A stretch of DNA of 64,000 bases, taken from assembly GCF_000266905.1 (NCBI RefSeq), contig NC_018027.1, forward strand, positions 930,001-994,000, given 5' to 3'. The notes beneath the pieces are model-generated. The model made no database searches. It saw nothing but the letters and a program-made list of their open reading frames with translations, and had not been told where the DNA came from. The DNA is from Mycolicibacterium chubuense NBB4. Its GTDB lineage: Bacteria; Actinomycetota; Actinomycetes; Mycobacteriales; Mycobacteriaceae. Position 1 is the stretch's first letter; each line of letters starts with the position of its first letter. Shown here piece by piece: positions 40,128-49,889 of the stretch. Made by a program: the position numbers and the translations under genes.

Positions 40128-40700
40128 ATGACTACTACCGAAAGCAGCGTGAAGGCCCTTCCCCGCCTGAAGCAGCGCTACCGCGAAGAGATCCGCGACG
40201 CCCTGCAGAAGGAATTCGGCTACGCCAACGTGATGCAGATCCCGGGTGTGGTCAAGGTCGTCGTGAACATGGGTGTCGGCGACGCCGCCCGCGACGCCAA
40301 GCTGATCAACGGTGCGGTCAACGACCTCGCGCTGATCACCGGCCAGAAGCCCGAGATCCGGCGCGCCCGTAAGTCGATCGCGCAGTTCAAGCTCCGCGAG
40401 GGCATGCCGATCGGCGCCCGGGTCACCCTGCGCGGCGACCGGATGTGGGAGTTCCTCGACCGGCTGATCTCGATCTCGCTGCCCCGTATCCGCGACTTCC
40501 GCGGCCTGTCGGCCAAGCAGTTCGACGGCACCGGCAACTACACCTTCGGCCTGACCGAGCAGTCGGTGTTCCACGAGATCGACGTGGACAGCATCGACCG
40601 CCCCCGCGGCATGGACATCACCGTCGTCACCTCGGCGACGACCGACGATGAGGGACGGGCGCTGCTGCGGGCGCTGGGCTTCCCGTTCAAGGAGAACTGA
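40128..40700 (+). CDS. rplE: 50S ribosomal protein L5
   Basis: 190 residues. L5 binds 5S rRNA and P-site t[24 protein letters not shown] and the C-terminal [27 protein letters not shown] are signature regions. The N-terminus is slightly longer than in E. coli, as in other actinobacteria. Four bases before rpsN. Confidence 0.98.
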   Translation: MTTTESSVKALPRLKQRYREEIRDALQKEFGYANVMQIPGVVKVVVNMGVGDAARDAKLINGAVNDLALITGQKPEIRRARKSIAQFKLREGMPIGARVTLRGDRMWEFLDRLISISLPRIRDFRGLSAKQFDGTGNYTFGLTEQSVFHEIDVDSIDRPRGMDITVVTSATTDDEGRALLRALGFPFKEN

Positions 40701-40704
40701 GCAC

Positions 40705-40890
40705 ATGGCAAAGAAGGCTCTGGTCAACAAGGCCAACAAGAAGCCGAAGTTCAAGGTGCGGGGCTACACGCGCTGCAACCGGTGCGGACGCCCGCACTCG
40801 GTGTTCCGCAAGTTCGGCCTCTGCCGCATCTGCCTGCGCGAGATGGCGCACGCGGGCGAGCTGCCCGGCGTGCAGAAGTCCAGCTGGTAA
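40705..40890 (+). CDS. rpsN: 30S ribosomal protein S14, zinc-binding form (S14 type Z)
   Basis: 61 residues. Four zinc-ligand cysteines, Cys24, Cys27, Cys40 and Cys43, are all present, making this the zinc-dependent (C+) version. Mycobacteria carry a second, zinc-free paralogue elsewhere that replaces it when zinc is scarce. [21 protein letters not shown] is the usual N-terminus. AAGGAGAAC precedes the ATG. A 74-nt gap precedes rpsH. Confidence 0.97.
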   Translation: MAKKALVNKANKKPKFKVRGYTRCNRCGRPHSVFRKFGLCRICLREMAHAGELPGVQKSSW

Positions 40891-40964
40891 GCCAGACAAC
40901 CACGACAACACAGTTGCGGTAGGCCCCGACCGGGAACCGCCGCGAGAAAGGTGAACCGGCTGTC

Positions 40965-41363
40965 ATGACCATGACGGATCCGATCGCAGACTTCCTCACA
41001 CGTCTGCGCAACGCCAATTCGGCGTACCACGACGAAGTGACCCTGCCGCACAGCAAGATCAAGGCCAACATCGCCGCGATCCTGAAGTCCGAGGGTTACA
41101 TCAGCGACTACCGGACCGAGGATGCCCGGGTGGGCAAGTCCCTCGTGGTGCAGCTCAAGTACGGCCCGAGCCGGGAGCGAAGCATCGCCGGCCTGCGCCG
41201 GGTGAGCAAGCCCGGTCTGCGGGTGTACGCCAAGTCCACCAACCTGCCCCGGGTTCTCGGCGGCCTGGGTGTGGCCATCATTTCCACGTCGTCCGGCTTG
41301 CGGACCGACCGTCAGGCTTCCCGTGAGGGTGTCGGCGGCGAAGTCCTCGCATACGTGTGGTGA
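40965..41363 (+). CDS. rpsH: 30S ribosomal protein S8
   Basis: 132 residues. S8 nucleates the 16S central domain. [23 protein letters not shown] and the C-terminal [27 protein letters not shown] are hallmarks. ATG at 40965 after GAGAAAGG; a second in-frame ATG two codons later is possible. Fourteen bases before rplF. Confidence 0.98.
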   Translation: MTMTDPIADFLTRLRNANSAYHDEVTLPHSKIKANIAAILKSEGYISDYRTEDARVGKSLVVQLKYGPSRERSIAGLRRVSKPGLRVYAKSTNLPRVLGGLGVAIISTSSGLRTDRQASREGVGGEVLAYVW

Positions 41364-41377
41364 GGGGGTTTTAGACA

Positions 41378-41917
41378 ATGTCTCGTATTGGAAAGCAGCC
41401 GGTTGTGATTCCCTCCGGCGTCGACGTGACGATCGACGGGCAGAACCTGTCGGTCAAGGGCCCCAAGGGCACACTCACCCTTGACGTGGCCGAGCCGATC
41501 ACCGTGTCCCGCGACGACGACGGCGCCATCGTGGTCACCCGGCCCAACGACGAGCGGCGCAACCGTTCGTTGCACGGGCTGTCGCGCACGCTGATCGCCA
41601 ACCTGGTGACCGGCGTGACGCAGGGCTACACCACCAAGATGGAGATCTTCGGCGTGGGTTACCGCGTGGTGGCCAAGGGCTCCGACCTCGAGTTCGCCCT
41701 CGGCTACAGCCACCCGGTGTTGATCACCGCTCCGGAGGGCGTCACGTTCGCGGTCGAGACGCCCACCAAGTTCTCGATCTCCGGTATCGACAAGCAGGCG
41801 GTCGGCCAGGTCGCGGCGAACATCCGCCGCCTTCGTAAGAGCGATCCCTACAAGGGCAAGGGCATCCGCTACGAAGGCGAGCAGATCCGTCGCAAGGTCG
41901 GAAAGACGGGTAAGTAA
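41378..41917 (+). CDS. rplF: 50S ribosomal protein L6
   Basis: 179 residues with the two tandem L6 domains. L6 sits by the sarcin-ricin loop and factor-binding site. [19 protein letters not shown] starts the protein and the signature [33 protein letters not shown] end is intact. Three bases before rplR. Confidence 0.98.
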   Translation: MSRIGKQPVVIPSGVDVTIDGQNLSVKGPKGTLTLDVAEPITVSRDDDGAIVVTRPNDERRNRSLHGLSRTLIANLVTGVTQGYTTKMEIFGVGYRVVAKGSDLEFALGYSHPVLITAPEGVTFAVETPTKFSISGIDKQAVGQVAANIRRLRKSDPYKGKGIRYEGEQIRRKVGKTGK

Positions 41918-41920
41918 GAG

Positions 41921-42337
41921 ATGGCTACTGCTACCAAGAACACCGAAGCCAACAAGGTTCACACGCCGGTCGGCAAGAACATCTCCGAGGCGCGGCGTAC
42001 CTCCCGGCTGCGCCGGCACGCCCGGCTCCGCAAGAAGGTCGCCGGCACCGCCGAGCGTCCGCGCCTGGTGGTCAACCGCTCCTCGCGGCACATCCACGTG
42101 CAGCTCGTCGACGATCTGCAGGGCGTCACGCTGGCCGCGGCGTCCTCGATCGAGGCCGATGTGCGTGCCGTCGACGGCGACAAGAAGGCCGCCAGCACCC
42201 GCGTCGGTCAGCTGATCGCGGAGCGCGCCAAGGCCGCCGGCATCGAGGAGGTCGTGTTCGACCGCGGTGGGTACACCTACGGCGGACGGATCGCGGCCCT
42301 GGCCGACGCCGCACGCGAAGGCGGGCTGAAATTCTGA
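41921..42337 (+). CDS. rplR: 50S ribosomal protein L18
   Basis: 138 residues; L18 carries 5S rRNA into the 50S subunit. The N-terminal ~25 residues are an actinobacterial extension; the core has [20 protein letters not shown] and [26 protein letters not shown]. Fourteen residues longer than the E. coli-type core. Confidence 0.97.
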   Translation: MATATKNTEANKVHTPVGKNISEARRTSRLRRHARLRKKVAGTAERPRLVVNRSSRHIHVQLVDDLQGVTLAAASSIEADVRAVDGDKKAASTRVGQLIAERAKAAGIEEVVFDRGGYTYGGRIAALADAAREGGLKF

Positions 42338-42365
42338 TGATCTTCAACATCTCTGAGAGGACTGC

Positions 42366-43034
42366 ATGATGGCCGAGCAGGCTGGCGCCGGTTCGGCGCA
42401 GGACAATCGCGGTGGCCGCGACGATCGCGGCGGCCGGGGTCGCCGGGACGACCGGGGTGGTCGCGGTGGCCGTGACGACCGGGAGAAGAGCAACTACCTC
42501 GAGCGCGTGGTGACGATCAACCGCGTCTCCAAGGTGGTCAAGGGTGGTCGCCGGTTCAGCTTCACCGCGCTGGTGATCGTCGGCGACGGCAAGGGCATGG
42601 TCGGTGTCGGCTACGGCAAGGCCAAAGAGGTCCCCGCCGCGATCGCCAAGGGCGTCGAAGAAGCCCGCAAGAACTTCTTCCGGGTGCCGCTGATCGGTGG
42701 CACGGTGACGCACCCCGTCCAGGGTGAGGCGGCCGCGGGTGTGGTCATGCTGCGCCCCGCCAGCCCCGGTACCGGTGTCATCGCCGGCGGCGCGTGCCGT
42801 GCGGTGCTGGAATGCGCCGGCGTGCACGACGTGCTGGCCAAGTCGCTGGGCAGCGACAACGCGATCAACGTGGTGCACGCCACCGTCGCCGCGCTGAAGC
42901 TGCTGCAGCGTCCCGAAGAGGTCGCGGCCCGTCGCGGGCTGCCGATCGAGGATGTGGCGCCCGCAGGCATGCTCAAGGCCCGCCGTGAGGCGGAGGCCGT
43001 CGCTGCCAGTGCGGCACGAGAAGGAACGGCATAA
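42366..43034 (+). CDS. rpsE: 30S ribosomal protein S5 with RGG-like N-terminal tail
   Basis: 222 residues. After MMAEQAG a 35-residue Arg/Gly/Asp-rich tail ([21 protein letters not shown]) precedes the dsRNA-binding domain ([23 protein letters not shown]) and the S5 C-terminal domain ([27 protein letters not shown]). S5 guards mRNA entry and accuracy. ATGATG at the start leaves one-codon ambiguity. Two bases before rpmD. Confidence 0.97.
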   Translation: MMAEQAGAGSAQDNRGGRDDRGGRGRRDDRGGRGGRDDREKSNYLERVVTINRVSKVVKGGRRFSFTALVIVGDGKGMVGVGYGKAKEVPAAIAKGVEEARKNFFRVPLIGGTVTHPVQGEAAAGVVMLRPASPGTGVIAGGACRAVLECAGVHDVLAKSLGSDNAINVVHATVAALKLLQRPEEVAARRGLPIEDVAPAGMLKARREAEAVAASAAREGTA

Positions 43035-43036
43035 CG

Positions 43037-43216
43037 ATGGCAGAGCTCAAGATCACCCAGGTGCGCAGCACCATCGGTGCGCGCTGGAAGCAGCGGGAGA
43101 CGCTGCGGACGCTCGGGCTGCGCAAGATCCGCCAGTCCGTGGTCCGTGAGGACAACCCGCAGACCCGCGGACTCATCAAGACCGTGCATCACCTCGTCAC
43201 GGTCGAGGAGGTTTAA
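43037..43216 (+). CDS. rpmD: 50S ribosomal protein L30
   Basis: 59 residues, full length for L30. It reads [14 protein letters not shown], then [18 protein letters not shown], and ends HHLVTVEEV. The two-base gap after rpsE and five-base gap to rplO fit the operon. It is short, so easily overlooked, but the match to L30 is unambiguous. Confidence 0.97.
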   Translation: MAELKITQVRSTIGARWKQRETLRTLGLRKIRQSVVREDNPQTRGLIKTVHHLVTVEEV

Positions 43217-43221
43217 CACGC

Positions 43222-43665
43222 ATGGCTCCGATCAAGCTTCACGATCTGCGCCCGGCCCCGGGCGAGAAGACGGCCAAGACCCGCGTCGGCCGCGGTGAGG
43301 GCTCGAAGGGCAAGACCGCAGGCCGCGGCACCAAGGGCACCAAGGCCCGCAAGAACGTCCCCGCGACGTTCGAGGGTGGCCAGATGCCGATCCACATGCG
43401 GCTGCCGAAGCTCAAGGGCTTCAAGAACCGCTTCCGCACCGAGTACGCCGTGGTGAACCTCGGCGACATCGACAAGGCCTTCCCGGAGGGCGGCACCGTC
43501 GGTGTCGACGATCTGGTGGCCAAGGGCCTGGTGCGCAAGAACGTTCTGGTCAAGGTCCTCGGCGACGGAAAGCTCACCGCCAAGGTGGACGTCACCGCGC
43601 ACAAGTTCAGTGCCAGTGCGCGCGAGGCGATCACCGCTGCCGGCGGCAGTGCCACGGAGCTGTAG
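43222..43665 (+). CDS. rplO: 50S ribosomal protein L15
   Basis: 147 residues. L15 binds 23S rRNA late in assembly. [36 protein letters not shown] is the basic glycine-rich N-terminus and the C-terminal [23 protein letters not shown] is conserved. An AGGAGG box lies upstream. Last gene of this ribosomal unit; secY is displaced about 6 kb downstream, as in M. tuberculosis. Confidence 0.98.
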   Translation: MAPIKLHDLRPAPGEKTAKTRVGRGEGSKGKTAGRGTKGTKARKNVPATFEGGQMPIHMRLPKLKGFKNRFRTEYAVVNLGDIDKAFPEGGTVGVDDLVAKGLVRKNVLVKVLGDGKLTAKVDVTAHKFSASAREAITAAGGSATEL

Positions 43666-43693
43666 CTCACCGTAAGTTGTTGACAGACAAGGA

Positions 43694-43716
43694 CCCTCGC
43701 CACGGCGGGGGTTTCT
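43694..43716 (+). terminator. Intrinsic terminator after rplO
   Basis: CCCTCGCC (43694-43701) pairs with GGCGGGGG (43704-43711), one G-U pair and a minimal loop, followed by TTTCTT. It lies 28 nt after the rplO stop. Confidence 0.78.
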
Positions 43717-43762
43717 TGCTGTTCCCGATTAGACTGCGCGTGACGACTTTTCAGGAGTAGCC

Positions 43763-44116
43763 ATGACCCGCACCCGCCGCACCGTCGCCGTCGCGATGGT
43801 CGCCGCCGGCCTGAGCGTGTTCGGCAGCGCTGCCTACGCGCACGCCGACACCACCCCTGACGAGAAGTTCACCGCAGCGGTCACCGCGCTCGGTATCCCG
43901 CTGGCGCCGAACACCGATGTGCCCGCGGTCGGCCACCGCGTCTGCGACATGCTCACCGCGGCGCTGAAGGCCAACGCGGTCAACCCGGTGCCGGCGGTGC
44001 GGGGCGTGGTGACCACGCTGGAGAACACGGGCATGAAGCGGGAACAGGCCGGGGGACTGGTGAAAGCCTCGGTGGCGGTCTACTGCCCGCAGCACGGCCG
44101 GTTCGTCGGTCGTTAG
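43763..44116 (+). CDS. DUF732-family secreted protein
   Basis: 117 residues. Residues 1-28 form a signal peptide (RTRR, hydrophobic core, cleavage after AHA). The mature ~90 residues fit DUF732, with two cysteines (HRVCDML and AVYCPQH) likely joined in a disulphide. DUF732 proteins are small exported mycobacterial proteins of unknown role. AGGAG lies 6 nt before the ATG and a TAGACT box lies about 30 nt further upstream. Confidence 0.85.
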   Translation: MTRTRRTVAVAMVAAGLSVFGSAAYAHADTTPDEKFTAAVTALGIPLAPNTDVPAVGHRVCDMLTAALKANAVNPVPAVRGVVTTLENTGMKREQAGGLVKASVAVYCPQHGRFVGR

Positions 44117-44146
44117 CGACTGCGGCGTCGTCGGTACGCTCGAGGG

Positions 44147-45934
44147 ATGTTCTCCCTCCTGTCCGGTGTGCCCGGGTTCGACGAAGTCCGCCAGTTGGCC
44201 CGCAAGGTCGACACCGCGCGTCATCAGGGCGTGCCCCACGGATGCATTCTCGAACTCGACCTGCAGAGTGCACCGCCCGAGACCGCGGGCTTCGACCCGC
44301 TCGCCTTCATCAACGGGTCCGGCCGTCCGCTGGTGTTGCGCGAGACCGTGGCCGCCATCCACCGCGCCGCCGAGGATCCCCGGGTCGCGGGCCTGATCGC
44401 GCGGGTGCAGCTCGACGCGGCGCCGCCCGGGCCGGTGCAGGAGCTGCGCGAGGCGATCTCGGCCTTCACCGCCGAGAAGCCCTCACTGGCCTGGGCCGAG
44501 ACGTACCCGGGCACCCTGTCCTACTACCTGGCCTCGGCGTTCGGCGAGGTGTGGATGCAACCGTCCGGCACCGTCGGGCTCGTCGGCTTCGCCACCAGTG
44601 CCCTTTTCCTGCGGCACGCGCTGGACAAGCTCGGCGTCGAGGCGCAATTCGTCGCGCGCGGTGAATACAAGTCCGCCGCAAACCTTTTCACACAGGACAG
44701 TTACACCGACGCGCACCGCGAGGCCGACACAGCGCTCGTCGACAGCCTGCGCGCGCAGGTGTGGGAGGCGGTGGCCGCGTCCCGCGGTATCGACGCCGCC
44801 GCGCTCGACGGCCTGGCCGACCGCGCGCCGCTGCTGCGCGACGACGCGGTCAGCGGAGGCCTGATCGACCGCATCGGCTTCCGGGACGAGGCGTACGCCC
44901 GCATCGCCGAAAAGACCGGCGCGAAGGGCATTTCGCCGGACGCCGGCGACGCCGACGGCAAGGACGCCCCGCCGCGGCTGTACCTGTCGCGCTACGCGCG
45001 CGCCGACCGGCACGTCCCGACCCCGGCGATCCCCGGCCGCAAGGGCACTCAAACCATCGCGGTGGTCACCGTCGCCGGACCCATCGTCAGCGGCCGCGGC
45101 GGCCGCCAGTTGTCACCGCTGGGCACCTCCAGCGCCGGCGGCGACACCATCGCCGCGGCGCTGCGTCAGGCCGCCGCCGACGAGGACGTGGCCGCGATCG
45201 TGCTGCGCGTCGACAGCCCCGGCGGCTCGGTCACCGGCTCGGAGACCATGTGGCGCGAGGTGGTCCGGATCCGTGAGCAGGGCAAGCCCATCGTCGCGTC
45301 GATGGGTGCGGTCGCGGCGTCGGGTGGCTACTACGTGTCGATGGCCGCCGATGCGATCGTCGCCAACGCGGCGACGATCACCGGCTCGATCGGGGTGGTG
45401 ACGGGCAAACTGGTGGCCCGCGAGCTCAAGGAGCGGCTCGGGGTGGGGTCGGACACCGTGCGCACCAACGCCAATGCCGATGCCTGGTCGATCAACACGC
45501 CGTTCACCGACGAGCAGCGCGCCCACGTCGAAGCGGAGGCCGACCTGTTCTACACCGATTTCGTGCAGCGGGTCGCCGACGGCCGCACGATGACCGTGGA
45601 CGCCGTCGAGCAGGTGGCCCGCGGCCGCGTGTGGACGGGTGCCGATGCTCTCGAGCGCGGGCTGGTCGACGAACTCGGCGGATTGCGGACGGCGATCCGG
45701 CGCGCCAAGGTGCTCGCCGGCATCGACGCCGACGCGAAGGTCAACGTCGTGAACCTGCCGGGCTCGTCGCTGCGGGATGTGCTGCGGCCCAAGCCGTCGT
45801 CGCAGCCCGCGGCGGCATCACTGCCGGAGGCGTTGAGCGCCTTGGCGTTCCGCTCGGTCGCCGGGGTGCTGGAGCAGACCCAGCGGTCACTGAACGGAGT
45901 GAACGTGCTGTGGCTGGGGGAACACCGCTACTGA
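44147..45934 (+). CDS. sppA: Signal peptide peptidase SppA (67K type)
   Basis: 595 residues with two tandem peptidase S49 domains. The first contributes the general-base lysine in VARGEYKSAANLFT; the second contributes the nucleophile serine in GAVAASGGYYVSMAA. LRVDSPGGSVTGSE and GSIGVVTGK are also typical. It degrades cleaved signal peptides at the membrane. No strong N-terminal transmembrane helix is evident, as in the mycobacterial Rv0724. Its 3' end overlaps the convergent methyltransferase gene by 7 nt. Confidence 0.92.
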   Translation: MFSLLSGVPGFDEVRQLARKVDTARHQGVPHGCILELDLQSAPPETAGFDPLAFINGSGRPLVLRETVAAIHRAAEDPRVAGLIARVQLDAAPPGPVQELREAISAFTAEKPSLAWAETYPGTLSYYLASAFGEVWMQPSGTVGLVGFATSALFLRHALDKLGVEAQFVARGEYKSAANLFTQDSYTDAHREADTALVDSLRAQVWEAVAASRGIDAAALDGLADRAPLLRDDAVSGGLIDRIGFRDEAYARIAEKTGAKGISPDAGDADGKDAPPRLYLSRYARADRHVPTPAIPGRKGTQTIAVVTVAGPIVSGRGGRQLSPLGTSSAGGDTIAAALRQAAADEDVAAIVLRVDSPGGSVTGSETMWREVVRIREQGKPIVASMGAVAASGGYYVSMAADAIVANAATITGSIGVVTGKLVARELKERLGVGSDTVRTNANADAWSINTPFTDEQRAHVEAEADLFYTDFVQRVADGRTMTVDAVEQVARGRVWTGADALERGLVDELGGLRTAIRRAKVLAGIDADAKVNVVNLPGSSLRDVLRPKPSSQPAAASLPEALSALAFRSVAGVLEQTQRSLNGVNVLWLGEHRY

Positions 45935-46851
45935 CGTTCGCCGAGAGCGGCGCTGACGTAGACGATCTCGCCGAGCGGATCGTGGCTCTCGACGTCGGCG
46001 GGCCGCGTGAGGCGCAAGCGGGTGAACAACTCGTCGCGCGGCACGCCGGTCACCTGCCAGCCCGACTCGCGCAGGTACTCCATCACGTGGCTGCGTTCGC
46101 CCGCATACACCAGCGAGGACATGTCGATGTCGAGGCCCTGCTGTCGCAGCGGCGCCGACATCGCACGGGCCTTCTCGGCGTCGAAGTCCATGATGCCCGG
46201 CGCGTACTCGGTGGCGATCGTGCTGCCCGGCGCCGACAGCGCGGTGATGCGGTCGAACAGCAGGTCCTGCGCCTCCGGCGGCAGGTAGATCAGCAGCCCT
46301 TCCGCCAGCCACGCAGTGGGCCGGTCAGCGTCGAACTCGGCGTCCCGCAAGGCTTTCGGCCAGTCCTCCCGCAGGTCGATCGGCACGGTGCGGCGCGTGG
46401 CGGACGGGCGCGGCCCGAGTCCTTCCAGGGTGCGGGTCTTGAATTCGATGACCTGCGGCTGGTCGAGTTCGAACACGGTCGTCCCCGCCGGCCAGTCCAG
46501 CCGGTAGGCCCGCGAGTCCAATCCCGAGGCCAGGATCACGACCTGGCGGATCCCGGCGGACGCCGACGCCATGCAGCAGTCGTCGAAGAACCGGGTGCGT
46601 GCCGCCATCGAGTCGATCATCATCTGCACGCGCGCGGGGGAGGCGTCCGGGAATTGCGCGAGATCGAGGTCTCCGTCGAGCATCCTGGTGAAGAACTCCA
46701 GTCCGACCGCTCTCACCAGCGGCTCGGCGTACGGGTCGTCGATCAGGCCGTCCGGTTGCCTGCTGGCCAGCGCCCTGGCCGAGGCCACCATCGTCGCGGT
46801 GGCCCCCACGCTGGAGGCCAGGTCCCACGTGTCGCCACTGCTGCGCGGCAT
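45928..46851 (-). CDS. Class I SAM-dependent methyltransferase, TIGR00027 type (copy 1 of 4)
   Basis: 307 residues from ATG at 46851 (MPRSSGDTWDL); an ATG at 46866 would add five residues and overlap copy 2. [20 protein letters not shown], the SAM-binding [30 protein letters not shown] and [13 protein letters not shown] are the family signatures. The family (LCMT-like fold) is expanded in mycobacteria and its substrates are largely unknown. Last gene of a four-gene tandem array on the minus strand. Confidence 0.9.
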   Translation of the reverse strand: MPRSSGDTWDLASSVGATATMVASARALASRQPDGLIDDPYAEPLVRAVGLEFFTRMLDGDLDLAQFPDASPARVQMMIDSMAARTRFFDDCCMASASAGIRQVVILASGLDSRAYRLDWPAGTTVFELDQPQVIEFKTRTLEGLGPRPSATRRTVPIDLREDWPKALRDAEFDADRPTAWLAEGLLIYLPPEAQDLLFDRITALSAPGSTIATEYAPGIMDFDAEKARAMSAPLRQQGLDIDMSSLVYAGERSHVMEYLRESGWQVTGVPRDELFTRLRLTRPADVESHDPLGEIVYVSAALGERQ

Positions 46852-46855
46852 CGGG

Positions 46856-47773
46856 CTACTCCGCACCCAGCTGCGCCGACAGGTACCCCGAGTCGCCGAC
46901 CATGGCGATCAGGTTCTCGGTCGGCGGCTCGAAGCCGTTGGCCACGAACGCTTCCGAGCTCCGCACCACGCTCACCTGCCATCCCAGCTCCCGCAGGTGA
47001 TCGCCGGCGGCGCTGCGCGGGCCCGTGTAGAACAGCTCGGTGAGGTTGATGTCGCTGCCGTACCGGCGGGCCCGCTCGCTGAGCTTGTCGGCCCAGTCGC
47101 CGGTCAGCGCCTTGGGATCCATGTGCTCGGTGGCCAGCCGGCTGCCCGGCGCCGAGAGCGCGGTGACGTTGTCCAGCAACCGGTCCTGCGCCTCGGGGGG
47201 CAGGTAGATCAGCAAGCCCTCGGCGATCCACGCCGTCGGCTGGGAGCTGTCGAACCCGCTCTCGCGCAGGGCTTTCGGCCAGTCGTCACGCAGGTCGATG
47301 GCGACGGCCCTGCGATCGGCCGACGGCGCCGCGCCGGCGTCGGCGAGGACGCGGGTCTTGAACTCGACGACGGCGGGCTGGTCGATCTCGTACACCACCG
47401 TGCCGGCGGGCCAGCGCAACCGGTAGGCGCGGGTGTCCAACCCCGAGGCCAGAATCACCGCCTGCCGGACACCCGCTGCGCCGGCCGCGGTGAAGAAGTC
47501 GTCGAAATACCGGGTCCGGACCGCGATCTGCTCCCGCATCTGACGTTCGCCGAAGAGCGGCTCACCGTCGGAGCCGCCGTCGAAGTCGATCTCACCGTTG
47601 GCGACCCGGACGAAGTGGTCGACGCCGACCGCCTCGACGAGCAGCGCAGCGTACGGGTCGTCGATCAACGCGTCGGTCCCGCGACTGGCAAGAGCCCGTG
47701 ACGCCGCGACCGACGTCGCGGTGGCCCCGACGCTGGTGGCCAAATCCCAGGTGTCGCCCTCAGTGCGTGCCAT
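46856..47773 (-). CDS. Class I SAM-dependent methyltransferase, TIGR00027 type (copy 2 of 4)
   Basis: 305 residues. [53 protein letters not shown] and [14 protein letters not shown] match its neighbours. ATG at 47773 overlaps the end of copy 3 by 14 nt, so the two are probably co-translated. The C-terminal third diverges most ([14 protein letters not shown]), the likely substrate-specific part. Confidence 0.9.
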   Translation of the reverse strand: MARTEGDTWDLATSVGATATSVAASRALASRGTDALIDDPYAALLVEAVGVDHFVRVANGEIDFDGGSDGEPLFGERQMREQIAVRTRYFDDFFTAAGAAGVRQAVILASGLDTRAYRLRWPAGTVVYEIDQPAVVEFKTRVLADAGAAPSADRRAVAIDLRDDWPKALRESGFDSSQPTAWIAEGLLIYLPPEAQDRLLDNVTALSAPGSRLATEHMDPKALTGDWADKLSERARRYGSDINLTELFYTGPRSAAGDHLRELGWQVSVVRSSEAFVANGFEPPTENLIAMVGDSGYLSAQLGAE

Positions 47774-48668
47774 GTGAAGCCTCCTCGTCGCGGGTCGCTG
47801 TGATCGCCACCGAGCCGCGCAGCGGCGCCAGTGCCGAGTCGGTCGGGAACTGCCTGCCGTAATCGGCGAACAGTTGCGGGCGTTCGCGCGTGGTGACCTG
47901 CCAGCCGTGCTCGGCGAGGTAGTCGACCGCGTGGTTGCGCTCGCCGGGGTAGAAGAGCTGCGAGAAGTCCAGCTCGGAGGTGATCTCCTTGGCGCGTTCG
48001 GCGAGGGCGCCGCCGAAGTCGCCGCCGTGGAACTCCGTGGCCACCCGACTGCCGGGGCACGACAGCTCGGTGATGTTGTCGAACAGCCGGTCCTGCGCGT
48101 CCGGCGGCAGGTACATCAGCAGGCCCTCGACGCTCCACGCCGACGGGGCCGACGGATCGAAGCCGCCGTCGCGCAGCGCGCGGGGCCAGTCGTCGCGCAG
48201 GTCGACGGCCACCGCGCGACGGTCAGCGGTCGGTGTCGCGCCCAGCTGCTCCATCGCGGCCGTCTTCGCTTCGATCACCGCCTGCTGGTCGACCTCGTAG
48301 ACGACGGTCCCGGGCGGCCAGGGCAGGCGGTAGGCCCGCGAATCCAGCCCCGCCGCCAGGATCACGGCCTGCCGGACGCCTGCGGCGCCGGCGTCGCGGA
48401 AGAAATCGTCGAAGAACCGGGTGCGCACCGCCATCGCGTCGGTCAGCAGCCGGATTCCCGTCGCTGCGGCCTCGTCCGCGGGCAGCTCGCCGTCGACGAG
48501 CTTGGTGAAGTACTCGATGCCCACCGCCCGCACCAGAGAGGCGGCGTAGGGGTCATCGATCAAAGGGTCCGGTTCGCGGGAGGCCAGCGCCCGGGCGGCG
48601 GCCACCATCGTCGCGGTGGCTCCCACGCTCGACGACAGGTCCCAGCTGTCGGCGTCCGTACGCGCCAT
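47760..48668 (-). CDS. Class I SAM-dependent methyltransferase, TIGR00027 type (copy 3 of 4)
   Basis: 302 residues. [57 protein letters not shown] and [14 protein letters not shown] give the family. The SAM-site aspartates are retained. Nine bases after copy 4. Function not assignable beyond O- or carboxyl-methyltransferase-like fold. Confidence 0.9.
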   Translation of the reverse strand: MARTDADSWDLSSSVGATATMVAAARALASREPDPLIDDPYAASLVRAVGIEYFTKLVDGELPADEAAATGIRLLTDAMAVRTRFFDDFFRDAGAAGVRQAVILAAGLDSRAYRLPWPPGTVVYEVDQQAVIEAKTAAMEQLGATPTADRRAVAVDLRDDWPRALRDGGFDPSAPSAWSVEGLLMYLPPDAQDRLFDNITELSCPGSRVATEFHGGDFGGALAERAKEITSELDFSQLFYPGERNHAVDYLAEHGWQVTTRERPQLFADYGRQFPTDSALAPLRGSVAITATRDEEASHGTH

Positions 48669-48677
48669 CGTGGTGTC

Positions 48678-49613
48678 CTACCGCGTGGCCGTGACGTAGA
48701 CGACCTCGGCGAACCCTTCGTCGCTGTCGAGCGGCGCCATCCCGTAGCGGACCAGGAGGTCGTTGGTCGGCGCGGCGTCGACGGTCCACCCGCGCTCGCC
48801 CAGGTACTGGGTGACGTCGGCGCGATCGCCGAGGAAGACCAGCTCGGAGAAGTCCAGGTCGAAGCCGTGGCTGCGCCACAGGTCGGTGGACTCCTTCATG
48901 CGCTCGCGCAGCTCGTCGGAGTCGGCGTCGTGGTGCGACGGGACGCTCTCGACGGCCAGCCGGCTGCCCGCGGGGCTGAGCTCCCTGATCTGGTCGAGTA
49001 GCCGGTCCTGCGCCTCGGGCGGCAGGTAGCCGAACAGGCCCTCGGCGATCCACGCGGTGGGACGGGAGGTGTCGAAGCCGGCCTCGATCAGCGCGGCCGG
49101 CCAGTCCTGGCGCAGGTCGATGGCGACGGTGCGCAGGTCGGTGGAGGGCTGCGCGCCGAGGTCGCCCAGCGTGGTGGTCTTGAACGCGAGCACCTCGGGC
49201 TGGTCGATCTCGAACAGCACCATGTCGCCCGGCCACGCGAGCCGGTAGCCGCGGGCGTCCAGGCCGGAGGCCAGGATGACGGCCTGCCTGATGCCCGCCT
49301 CGACGGCGCCGGCGAAGAAGTCGTCGAAGAACTTGGTCCGTGCCGCCATGCCGTCGGCGAACCGTGTCATCCCGACGGGCGACTGGCCGCCGGAGTCGCC
49401 GTCGCGGACGTCGAGATCGGCAGGGGTGAGCTCGCCGCTGGCGAGCTTGGTGAAGAAGTCGACGCCGACCGCGCGCACGAGGGGCTCGGCGAACGGATCG
49501 TCGATGACGGGCTCCTCCGCCCGCGAGGCGACGGCGCGCGCCGCCGCGACCATCGTCGCCGTCGCGCCCACGCTGGAAGCGAGGTCCCAGGTGTCGTTGT
49601 CGGTTCGTGCCAT
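48678..49613 (-). CDS. Class I SAM-dependent methyltransferase, TIGR00027 type (copy 4 of 4)
   Basis: 311 residues, the first gene of the array in transcription order. [54 protein letters not shown] and [14 protein letters not shown] are conserved. A six-residue-longer acidic insert ([11 protein letters not shown]) distinguishes it. The promoter should lie in the 276-nt divergent gap shared with secY; a GGGGT-type purine box precedes the ATG. Confidence 0.9.
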   Translation of the reverse strand: MARTDNDTWDLASSVGATATMVAAARAVASRAEEPVIDDPFAEPLVRAVGVDFFTKLASGELTPADLDVRDGDSGGQSPVGMTRFADGMAARTKFFDDFFAGAVEAGIRQAVILASGLDARGYRLAWPGDMVLFEIDQPEVLAFKTTTLGDLGAQPSTDLRTVAIDLRQDWPAALIEAGFDTSRPTAWIAEGLFGYLPPEAQDRLLDQIRELSPAGSRLAVESVPSHHDADSDELRERMKESTDLWRSHGFDLDFSELVFLGDRADVTQYLGERGWTVDAAPTNDLLVRYGMAPLDSDEGFAEVVYVTATR

Positions 49614-49889
49614 TGTGCGACCCCTTGCATGTTCTCAGTGTTAGTTAGGTGAGTTAACAAGCCCGGTTCGACTGTACGCTTCGAATCTGAACACCAGCTT
49701 GTGCCTGCTGGAGGCCTCTCGGATTCGGGCCAACCAGGCTGCAACTGTTAGTCTCGTAGACTGCGACCGCGTGACTTGCGCAGGCTCGATGCCTGCCGGG
49801 GCCGTCGCGCACCAGACTTAACCGCCGCTGGTCACGCCAGCCACATGAGCACGCCGCGATCGACACCGGTGGCCGTGCAGGAGGAAAGA

